From NCBI RefSeq assembly GCF_000369805.1, contig NZ_KB850224.1:2102262-2166261 (forward strand): 64,000 nt of DNA, given 5' to 3'. Position numbers and translations under genes: made by a program. Every line of letters starts with the position of its first letter. Positions within the stretch are counted from its first letter, which is position 1. The notes under the pieces were generated by a model, which did no database searches, was not told where the DNA came from, and was given only the letters and a program-made list of their open reading frames with translations. This document shows, one piece after another, positions 57,620 to 64,000 of this stretch. The DNA comes from Acinetobacter sp. NIPH 2100 (GTDB lineage Bacteria; Pseudomonadota; Gammaproteobacteria; Pseudomonadales; Moraxellaceae).

Positions 57620-57653
57620 AAGCACCTTTGAACACTCAAAGGTGCTTTTTTTT
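57620..57653 (+). terminator. monooxygenase terminator
   Basis: AAGCACCTTTGA/TCAAAGGTGCTT with an ACAC loop followed by a T-run. Confidence 0.9.
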
Positions 57654-57721
57654 CTCCAATTTATTGGTGAGTCTTTAATCCCCTGTTTTATCTATGCAAA
57701 CCACAAATAATCATGCTAACA

Positions 57722-57751
57722 TTTTAACTACCTACCGTTAGGTAGTTAAAA
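57722..57751. promoter_or_regulatory. 13-bp perfect palindromic operator, probably for the TetR regulator
   Basis: TTTTAACTACCTA and TAGGTAGTTAAAA flank CCGT. The site lies 35 bp before the ATG of the efflux gene, where a repressor would block its promoter. The convergent tetR gene after the transporter is the likely reader, because its own 5' side has only a half-site-like CTACCT. Confidence 0.85.
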
Positions 57752-57785
57752 TAAATATTGTTTCCCTCGCAAGAGTACATAAAAC

Positions 57786-59012
57786 ATGAAAGCTGTTACT
57801 CCCATCTCAACGATCAGTTGGTCTTTATTATTACTGCTCTCCCTATTTACAGCCTTAGATGCTCTGGCAATTGATATCTATCTGCCTGCTTTTCCACTGC
57901 TTGCAGAAAGTTTTGCCACAACGCCAGGCCATATACAGCTCACCCTGTCAGTATTTCTGATTGGACTGGCCATTGGTCAAGGTATCTACGGCCCTTTACT
58001 TGACCGCTTTGGTCGCCGTAATCCATTATTGATCGGAATTGCTATTTTTATCTTGGGGTCAATCTTGGCTGCTGTTGCACCCACCATTGAATGGTTGCTG
58101 GCAGCACGCTTCTTACAAGCGATTGGTGCATCAGCAGGTCTAGTGGTTCCAAGAGCCATTATTTCTGATGTGTGTGATGCTAAAACCAGTGCCAAGAATT
58201 TTTCTATCTTGATGCAAGTGATGATGATTGTTCCGATTCTGGCACCCTTGTTGGGTAGCTTGATTCTACGCATCGGCTCATGGCATTTAATTTTCTATAC
58301 ATTGGCAGTGCTTGGTTCGATCCTATGGCTATGGGGAAATCAACTCATTACAGAGACCTTAAAACCACAATATCGACAAGCATTGCAATTCACTGCAATC
58401 AAAAATAGCTATCGAACACTTTGCCTGAATAAAAGCTTTATCAGTTATACGCTTGCTGGTGGATTTATCTTAGGTGCTTTCTTTGTATACCTCAGCCAAT
58501 CACCATTTATTTTTATTCAGCATTATCATATTCATAACGAAAGTTTTAGTACCTTGTTTGCAGCCAATGCCATTGGTCTAATTATTCTGGGGCAAACCTC
58601 AATCCTGTTACTCAAACGATGGTCGGCTCAACAATTGCTCGTCATCGGTATGTGTTTATTCAGCGGTTCTAGTTTTATTTTGATGCTCAGCCTATATTTT
58701 TATGATTTAAATTTATGGCAATACATTTCGCTTTTAGGATTAAGCATCTGGTCAACTGGGTTCATTTTTGGCAATTTAACAGCATTGACCATGCAGCAAA
58801 GTCCACAACATTTAACGGGGGCTGCCTCCTCATTAATGGGCTTACTACAGTATGCTTTCGCGGCACTGATCGGTTTTGTTGTGAGCTTAATAGAAATCAA
58901 TATTAGCCTACTTCCGACCTGCCTGTTTATTTGTGGTGCTATGGCTCTGGGCTTATGTCTTTATGCAGCACTAGAACAGCGTGAATCATTTGCTATAGCA
59001 GAAACAGAATAA
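57786..59012 (+). CDS. MFS multidrug efflux transporter, Bcr/CflA family
   Basis: Twelve membrane helices over 408 residues. Motif A-like GPLLDRFGRRNPLL follows helix 2, and LDALAIDIYLPAFPLLAESF at the start matches the DHA1 (Bcr/CflA) drug:H+ antiporters. The palindromic site upstream and the tetR gene downstream form an efflux regulatory module. Confidence 0.9.
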   Translation: MKAVTPISTISWSLLLLLSLFTALDALAIDIYLPAFPLLAESFATTPGHIQLTLSVFLIGLAIGQGIYGPLLDRFGRRNPLLIGIAIFILGSILAAVAPTIEWLLAARFLQAIGASAGLVVPRAIISDVCDAKTSAKNFSILMQVMMIVPILAPLLGSLILRIGSWHLIFYTLAVLGSILWLWGNQLITETLKPQYRQALQFTAIKNSYRTLCLNKSFISYTLAGGFILGAFFVYLSQSPFIFIQHYHIHNESFSTLFAANAIGLIILGQTSILLLKRWSAQQLLVIGMCLFSGSSFILMLSLYFYDLNLWQYISLLGLSIWSTGFIFGNLTALTMQQSPQHLTGAASSLMGLLQYAFAALIGFVVSLIEINISLLPTCLFICGAMALGLCLYAALEQRESFAIAETE

Positions 59013-59043
59013 AGAATGCTCTAGATCTGATCAGTGTCTGGAC

Positions 59044-59613
59044 TTAGGCGCTGATCAGAATATTTAATGCTTTTAAAATTGCGTCCAATCTCAGTTGAAA
59101 CTTCTCTCGCCCACCATAGATCAACTCACTTTGTAAGGCATCAACAAAACTCATGCAAACACGAGCCAAAGCCAAACTATCCAGTTGATACTTGTGCTCT
59201 ACTAAACTTGAGTGTTGAATTGCTTGAGAAAATACCTGTTCTAGCTCTGCCATAAAAACATGCATCGGCCCAATTACCTGATCATATAAATGTACAGGCG
59301 GGCTAATTAATGCATTCATCCAAAACTGAACCCCGTAAGATGCATCAAAGCGCTGCTCGATACTTTCAAAGTAATGACGTAATTGCTGCTGGATTTTTTC
59401 TCCGCCTTGCAGAACAGTCTTGGCATGCCCCAATTCTTCATCAATCATGATTGGAATGAGACTGAGATAGAGTTCATCCTTGTTCTTAAAATGTGCATAG
59501 ATCGAAGGCTTTTTAATCCCCACATCCGTCGCAATTTCATTTAGAGATGTTGCTGCAAAGCCCTGTTTTGCAAAACGTTCTAATGCCACTTTTTGAATCT
59601 TAGCTGCTGTCAC
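59044..59613 (-). CDS. TetR/AcrR-family repressor
   Basis: The 189-residue regulator has the N-terminal HTH (KVALERFAKQGFAATSLNEIATDVGIKKPSIYAHFKNKDELYLSL) and a variable ligand-binding C-terminal domain. The start appears to be GTG at 59613, with AGAGGT about 10 nt upstream. It is convergent with the MFS gene and probably binds the palindrome at 57722-57751. Confidence 0.9.
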   Translation of the reverse strand: MTAAKIQKVALERFAKQGFAATSLNEIATDVGIKKPSIYAHFKNKDELYLSLIPIMIDEELGHAKTVLQGGEKIQQQLRHYFESIEQRFDASYGVQFWMNALISPPVHLYDQVIGPMHVFMAELEQVFSQAIQHSSLVEHKYQLDSLALARVCMSFVDALQSELIYGGREKFQLRLDAILKALNILISA

Positions 59614-59862
59614 AAATCATCTACCTCTGTTACTGCTAAAAGTATATTTCAGCTCACCTCATATTCATAGCAGAATAAGCCCTTGTATTTATAACTATCT
59701 TTTCAAGTGACAATACATCAATCAATCCTTTACCAAGCAAAATGACCTTCGTTTATGGATATCGGTTCTGCTTCAAAACTTTCTATATCAAATGATATAT
59801 AAATCTATTCAAGTATCAGATTTCCCTGCATAATAAATCAGCACTTTTAACACTCAGATTGT

Positions 59863-60780
59863 ATGACCTCTCTTGTTTTAATCTTACAAATTTTTATCTG
59901 CCTAAGCTTAGGCTATTTTTTAGCCCCACATCTTTCACAAACACTTAAACAATTCGTATTTAAAATTCTTCCTTATTTTTCCTATATTTTGCTGATTAGT
60001 GTGGCTTTTGAACTCACTCAAGCGCTCAACCATATTGACCATCCTGCTGCCATTCTCCCGCCAGCCCTACTGATTGCCTTTACCACGTCAATTGGTTCTT
60101 TTTTCATTTGTTTAATGACTTATAAGCTGATTGATCGTCAAAGTGTACAAGGGAAAATTTCTTTACACCTTTTTCTAAATGCATTGAAGAATATCGGCAA
60201 AGCCTTTTTAGCGTTAGCAGTCGGGATTGTTTTAGGCATGCTTGTGAATGCCTCAGAACTTCAAATGACCTTTAATAGTTGGTACTTGTTACTGGTTTTT
60301 ATCTTTTTAATTGGTGTTGAGTTGGCTTTCACCCAATTTGATCGTAGCTGGTTAAGCTGGAAAATTCTATTGGTTCCCGTGGCAGCATTTGTTGGTTCAT
60401 GCTTGGCAGCGCTGTTAAATTATTTCATTTTATCCAATGACTATGGTCTCAATGAAGTGATGGCCTTAGCTCAAGGCTATGGCTGGTATTCGATGTCGGG
60501 GATTTTATTTACGGAATTGCATTCAGCCAAATTGGGTGGAATAGCCTTATTAACCGACTTGTTTAGAGAAATCTTTGCAATTTTATTGATGTATTGTCTT
60601 GGCTGGCGCTTTCCACGTTCTGCAATCTCAAGTGCTGGGGCAACCTCAATGGATGTTACCCTTGCAATGGTAAAGCAATCATGTGGCACACATTATGTCC
60701 CACATGCCATGATGAGTGGATTGATCTTATCGCTCATCGCACCACTCTTAATCAGCTTATTTCTGAGTATGAAATTTTAA
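59863..60780 (+). CDS. lysO: LysO-family (YbjE/DUF340) lysine exporter-like protein
   Basis: About eight helices over 305 residues. The GYGWYSMSGILFTELHSAKLGGIALLTDLFREIFAILLMY segment, with its RE pair, and AGATSMDVTLAMVKQSCG are characteristic of LysO, which exports L-lysine. The related family DUF340 has few other known functions, so the substrate is inferred by homology. Confidence 0.87.
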   Translation: MTSLVLILQIFICLSLGYFLAPHLSQTLKQFVFKILPYFSYILLISVAFELTQALNHIDHPAAILPPALLIAFTTSIGSFFICLMTYKLIDRQSVQGKISLHLFLNALKNIGKAFLALAVGIVLGMLVNASELQMTFNSWYLLLVFIFLIGVELAFTQFDRSWLSWKILLVPVAAFVGSCLAALLNYFILSNDYGLNEVMALAQGYGWYSMSGILFTELHSAKLGGIALLTDLFREIFAILLMYCLGWRFPRSAISSAGATSMDVTLAMVKQSCGTHYVPHAMMSGLILSLIAPLLISLFLSMKF

Positions 60781-60793
60781 AAATTTGACTGCA

Positions 60794-61474
60794 TTAGATG
60801 GAAGCCAAAATTGATTTCAACATCTCAGTTGGATTTTCAGCTTTGGTAATTGGACGACCGATAACCAAATGCGTTGAGCCGTCTTGGATTGCTTGTTTTG
60901 GCGTTACGATACGTTTTTGGTCATCTGCATTTGAACCCTCTGGGCGAATACCCGGTGTTACCAATGCAAACGTTTGACCTAACATTTCACGAAGTATTTT
61001 GGCTTCTTGTGCTGAACACACCACACCATCCAATCCACTGTCTTGAGTCAGTTTTGCTAAACGCTTTACATGTTCAACAGGTTCGATATCTAAACCTAGA
61101 TCACGAAGGTCTTCACGACCCATTGAAGTCAAGACAGTGACTGCGATCAGTTGCGTTTGATAGTTACCTGCTTTGAGTCGCTCAACACAGGTTTCCATCA
61201 TCCTGCGACCACCTGAGGCATGTACATTCACCATCCATACACCTAGATCCGCGGCAGCACATACCGCTTGAGCAGTGGTGTTTGGAATATCATGGAATTT
61301 TAAATCAAGAAAAACTTCAAAACCTTTATCTTGCAAGTTCTTAACGATTGATGGACCTTCATGAGTAAAAAGCTCCTTGCCTACTTTGACACGACAAAGT
61401 GACGGATCAAGCTGATCTACAATAGTTAAGGCGTCATATTGGCTTTTTGCGTCTAGGGCAACAATAATACTCAC
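60794..61474 (-). CDS. pyrF: orotidine 5'-phosphate decarboxylase
   Basis: It converts OMP to UMP. The catalytic segment [11 protein letters not shown] (about residues 56-66) and the phosphate-binding GIRPEG...[13 protein letters not shown] are intact. The 226-residue protein starts at a GTG (61474). In many gammaproteobacteria pyrF follows lapA; here an azlCD and regulator cassette separates them. Confidence 0.95.
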   Translation of the reverse strand: MSIIVALDAKSQYDALTIVDQLDPSLCRVKVGKELFTHEGPSIVKNLQDKGFEVFLDLKFHDIPNTTAQAVCAAADLGVWMVNVHASGGRRMMETCVERLKAGNYQTQLIAVTVLTSMGREDLRDLGLDIEPVEHVKRLAKLTQDSGLDGVVCSAQEAKILREMLGQTFALVTPGIRPEGSNADDQKRIVTPKQAIQDGSTHLVIGRPITKAENPTEMLKSILASI

Positions 61475-61587
61475 GAATCTAGTTCCATCACATAAAAATC
61501 GGCTAATTATAAAGTGATTAATAAAATGAACAAAGCAAGAAAGTCATCATTATGAAAAAAAGCTTTTCCAAAATGATAAAATGATCT

Positions 61588-62136
61588 CTATCTTTGCTCT
61601 GATATCAAAATCGCTCTGGTATCTACTTCTAAGGCTTCAAAGATATGCGCTTGATCTGCGGGATAACAAATATAATCCCCTTCATTCAGGACAATAGGTT
61701 CTGCAATCAAACCCACTTTTGCTCGCCCTTTCATCAGAATAATATGTTCAATACTACCAATCGGATGTGGCTGACTACAACGCGGCTCACCAGGTTGTGT
61801 TGTTAACATATATACATCACGTCTAGCACCCGTTGGGCAATTGGCCAATAAGATTGCTTGATAGTGAGCAATTTCAGAACTTACCGATGGGCCATCACCA
61901 AAACGAATCACTTGTGTTTGTGTAATATTCGATTCCATTAATTTCGCAAATGGAATATCTAAAGCAACACATAAAGCCCATAAAGTTTCCAGACTTGGAT
62001 TCCCTTGAGCTGCTTCCAATTGGGAAAGCGTCGATTTCGCGATTCCCGCTCGGCGAGCCACTTCGGCTAATGATAGTCCAGACTTCTGTCTTTCTCTTTG
62101 TAAGCCTTTCGCAACAATTTCAATTGGCAAAGTCAT
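61588..62136 (-). CDS. XRE-cupin transcriptional regulator
   Basis: A helix-turn-helix (residues 12-65: SGLSLAEVARRAGIAKSTLSQLEAAQGNPSLETLWALCVALDI) is joined to a C-terminal cupin domain (about 105-180: RCSQPHPIGSIEHIILMKGRAKVG...NEGDYICYPADQAHIFEA) that should bind a small effector. It is divergent from azlCD and flanked by ACGAA/TTCGT palindromes, so it probably controls this exporter and itself. Confidence 0.9.
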   Translation of the reverse strand: MTLPIEIVAKGLQRERQKSGLSLAEVARRAGIAKSTLSQLEAAQGNPSLETLWALCVALDIPFAKLMESNITQTQVIRFGDGPSVSSEIAHYQAILLANCPTGARRDVYMLTTQPGEPRCSQPHPIGSIEHIILMKGRAKVGLIAEPIVLNEGDYICYPADQAHIFEALEVDTRAILISEQR

Positions 62137-62148
62137 ATAACACCATAA

Positions 62149-62166
62149 AAAACGAATGTTCGTTTT
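62149..62166. promoter_or_regulatory. palindromic operator next to the XRE-cupin gene
   Basis: AAAACGAA-TG-TTCGTTTT is a perfect 8-bp inverted repeat. Related half-sites ACGAACG (62168-62174) and CGTTCGTTTG (62201-62210) follow towards azlC, and CGATATAA/TTATATCG (62173-62180 with 62191-62198) forms a further palindrome. Confidence 0.78.
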
Positions 62167-62225
62167 GACGAACGATATAAAATTAATCTATTATATCGTA
62201 CGTTCGTTTGATATAGAAAACAAAG

Positions 62226-62882
62226 ATGCAAGATAAAGAACGATTTAATCTAATCAAAGCCATCATACTAATTTCGATTGCAACTGGAATTGTCGGTATT
62301 TCCTTAGGCTCTGTTGCTGCGAGCTTTGATGTACCCTTGTGGATTCCTTTGCTGTTATCACTTACTGTACTCGCAGGTGCCGCAGAATTTACGTTTATTG
62401 GTATGATTGCAACGGGCGCAAATCCGATTTTCGCAGCTTTGACTGGCATATTAATCAATTTACGCCACCTACCATTTGGGTTATCTGTTGCAACATTTAT
62501 TGAAAAAAATGCTTATCGATTTGTTGCCTGCCATATCATGAATGATGAAAGTGTCATGTTTGGATTGAGCCAGCAAGATGATCAAGCCAAGCAAAAAGCG
62601 TATTGGATGTGTGGAATAGGGATTGCTATTCTTTGGCCGATTGGTGTGCTTATTGGCTATCTATTGAGTAAAAACATTCCAGATATTTATGCATTTGGTA
62701 TTGATGCCGCATTCCCAGCCATTCTGTTCGCCTTAATTCTCCCAATGCTTAGAAATAAAACCACTCGTCATCGTGTGCTTTTAGGCAGCATACTGTCCTT
62801 GGCATCTATCCCCTTACTACCAACAGGCTTACCTGTACTCGTTTCCATGTTAGGTCTACTGTTAAAAGGCAAGTCAAAATGA
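62226..62882 (+). CDS. azlC: AzlC-family branched-chain amino acid exporter subunit
   Basis: The 218-residue membrane protein has the AzlC start (ISIATGIVGISLGSVAASFDVPLWIPLLLSLTVLAGAAEF) and the NLRHLPFGLSVATFI region. With AzlD it forms a two-subunit exporter of branched-chain amino acids or analogues. Its stop overlaps the azlD start (ATGA), showing coupling. Confidence 0.92.
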   Translation: MQDKERFNLIKAIILISIATGIVGISLGSVAASFDVPLWIPLLLSLTVLAGAAEFTFIGMIATGANPIFAALTGILINLRHLPFGLSVATFIEKNAYRFVACHIMNDESVMFGLSQQDDQAKQKAYWMCGIGIAILWPIGVLIGYLLSKNIPDIYAFGIDAAFPAILFALILPMLRNKTTRHRVLLGSILSLASIPLLPTGLPVLVSMLGLLLKGKSK

Positions 62883-63205
62883 AATATAGTGAAAGTTATA
62901 TCTTTATTGGAATTATTGTACTTGCCCTTGGTACGTATTTGATTCGCTACTCAGGTTTTTATCTCGCCAATCGCATGACCTTCAAAGAACAGCATAAACA
63001 ACTTCTTGCTGACTCCGCTTGCGTACTGCTCTTTACCTTGGCTATCTTTAATACTCTTTTTACAGAAACCCATTTTAGTGGCATCAGTAAAATCATTGGT
63101 GTTTGTGTCGCAATCATTTTCGCATGGAAAAAATATTCACTGATTGTTGTTATTCTAGTGGCGATGTTAATGACTGCAAGTTTAAGATATCTCGGTTTCC
63201 CATAA
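62879..63205 (+). CDS. azlD: AzlD-family transporter subunit
   Basis: The 108-residue protein has three to four helices and the AzlD-type start YIFIGIIVLALGTYLIRYSGFYLANRM. It is the partner of AzlC and overlaps its stop by 4 bp. Confidence 0.9.
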   Translation: MKYSESYIFIGIIVLALGTYLIRYSGFYLANRMTFKEQHKQLLADSACVLLFTLAIFNTLFTETHFSGISKIIGVCVAIIFAWKKYSLIVVILVAMLMTASLRYLGFP

Positions 63206-63206
63206 A

Positions 63207-63243
63207 AAATAGCCCTTTAAATCAAATAAAGGGCTATTTCTTT
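63207..63243. terminator. terminator after azlD
   Basis: AAATAGCCCTTTA/TAAAGGGCTATTT with a 7-nt loop; it also faces the convergent lapA gene. Confidence 0.85.
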
Positions 63244-63288
63244 GGATTATAAAATCTTCAGACTTTACAACCCTCAAAATATTCTCAA

Positions 63289-63654
63289 TTACAGTGGAGT
63301 ACGAGTTTGACTCTCAGGATTAATATCCAATACTGTTTTTTCATGTCTCACACTTGCAGCAGCTTCTGCGGCAGCTTGTTGTGCGAGCTGAATTTGCTCT
63401 TTGCGAAGATGATCAATATCTTTACGAAGTCGTTTAATTTCCCAACTGGTTTGGAAAACTCGGAAAACTTGAACACCAAGTAATAAACCAACCACAATAC
63501 CTAATGCTAAAGTCAATAACAGGAGAAGACCTAAACGCATTGCTGGGACTTGGGTAAATAATAAATCTACTTGTAATTCAGCTGGATTTTGAAGAACCAA
63601 AGCGAGTGAATAGCCAAAAATGGCAACAAGTAATGCAATTAATACATAACGCAT
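63289..63654 (-). CDS. lapA: LapA (DUF1049) membrane protein
   Basis: Two N-terminal membrane helices (about 2-25 and 42-65, RYVLIALLVAIFGYSLALVLQNP and GLLLLLTLALGIVVGLLLGV) precede a cytoplasmic coiled-coil (EIKRLRKDIDHLRKEQIQLAQQ). LapA acts in lipopolysaccharide assembly control with LapB. The ATG at 63654 has GAGG upstream; the GTG at 63660 is an unneeded alternative. ihfB precedes it by 14 bp. Confidence 0.9.
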   Translation of the reverse strand: MRYVLIALLVAIFGYSLALVLQNPAELQVDLLFTQVPAMRLGLLLLLTLALGIVVGLLLGVQVFRVFQTSWEIKRLRKDIDHLRKEQIQLAQQAAAEAAASVRHEKTVLDINPESQTRTPL

Positions 63655-63668
63655 AAACACCTCAATTC

Positions 63669-63971
63669 TTATTCACCAGATTCGTTTACTGCATCACGAA
63701 GTGCTTTACCAGGTTTAAAGTGTGGAACTGCTTTCGCTGCAACATCAACAGATCGACCAGTTTTAGGGTTACGTCCTAAACGTGGCTCACGGTGATGCAA
63801 AGCAAAACTACCAAAACCACGGATCTCAATACGATCGCCACTTGAAAGTGCTTCGATCATTTGATCAATCATAATCTTAACTGCATCTTCAACTAAAGGC
63901 TCAGCTAAGTGTGGGTTTTTTAGTGCAATCCGTTCAATTAAATCAGATTTATTAAGTGCTTCAGTAGTCAT
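63669..63971 (-). CDS. ihfB: integration host factor subunit beta
   Basis: This 100-residue DNA-bending HU-family protein pairs with IhfA. The arm region [21 protein letters not shown] carries the intercalating Pro, and [10 protein letters not shown] follows. The ribosome site is AAGAGGTC before the ATG. rpsA, usually upstream, would lie outside the window. Confidence 0.96.
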   Translation of the reverse strand: MTTEALNKSDLIERIALKNPHLAEPLVEDAVKIMIDQMIEALSSGDRIEIRGFGSFALHHREPRLGRNPKTGRSVDVAAKAVPHFKPGKALRDAVNESGE

Positions 63972-64000
63972 CGATGACCTCTTTAATTATTGCTACTTTT

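Noticed and set aside
1-64000. tRNA, rRNA, insertion sequences or prophage genes
   Set aside because: No cloverleaf-like sequence, rRNA segment, transposase or phage structural gene was recognised by reading; a tRNA search program could not be run.

Overview
The window looks like a chromosomal segment of an Acinetobacter species (Gammaproteobacteria, Moraxellaceae). The basis is the AT-rich composition, the protein repertoire (DUF6776, CydP/CydX with cydAB, short-form DAHP synthase, ZapE, orthologue-like RpiA, IlvA and adenosine kinase sequences) and the ihfB-lapA...pyrF order. The species cannot be named from the sequence alone. No rRNA, tRNA, prophage, insertion sequence or CRISPR array was recognised; this is mostly core chromosome with a few accessory modules.

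Layout. 0-15.4 kb: end of an alpha/beta hydrolase; class I DAHP synthase behind a Tyr/Phe/Trp-rich leader peptide and a perfect terminator hairpin (an apparent attenuator), with a second aromatic-rich mini-ORF; an ABC-F ATPase; clpS-clpA-ynfA; a DUF6776 protein; argC; a large lipoprotein; a CDP-alcohol phosphatidyltransferase; rpiA plus a YgjP-type metalloprotease; ilvA. 15.4-25.5 kb: a lone YezG-like immunity protein, a KtrAB-type K+ uptake pair, a C39-like protein lacking an obvious catalytic His, outer-membrane phospholipase A, a PreP-like M16 protease, a GNAT enzyme, a PfkB-type sugar/nucleoside kinase, a Rieske protein and a YqiJ-like membrane protein. 25.5-34.1 kb: an AT-rich repeat-bearing leader, the cytochrome bd operon (cydP-cydA-cydB-cydX-ybgE-like), then an iron-uptake locus: a TonB receptor divergent from two small membrane proteins and a PepSY reductase-like protein, with two Fur-box-like sites between.

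34-49 kb: DUF2057, nitroreductase, ftsY, small membrane proteins, a Sel1 mini-protein followed by 98-bp tandem hairpin repeats, DUF2750 and CBS proteins, argD, grxD, a small HD hydrolase, a LysR regulator, map and brnQ (followed by a three-way-junction-like inverted repeat), small membrane proteins, a hydrolase, and a hairpin-rich 700-bp gap before a marR gene. 49-64 kb: SRAP protein, 2OG oxygenase, malate synthase G, zapE, an AraC/Baeyer-Villiger monooxygenase divergent pair, a drug-efflux MFS gene with a 13-bp perfect palindromic operator and a convergent tetR, lysO-like exporter, pyrF, an XRE-cupin regulator divergent from azlCD, then lapA and ihfB.

Functionally the window joins amino-acid biosynthesis (aroG, argC, argD, ilvA), amino-acid transport (brnQ, lysO, azlCD), proteostasis (clpSA, PreP, map, zapE, ftsY), respiration (cyd) and iron acquisition. 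The strongest candidate for undescribed biology is the aromatic-amino-acid attenuator with two tandem aromatic-rich leader ORFs ahead of the DAHP synthase gene.
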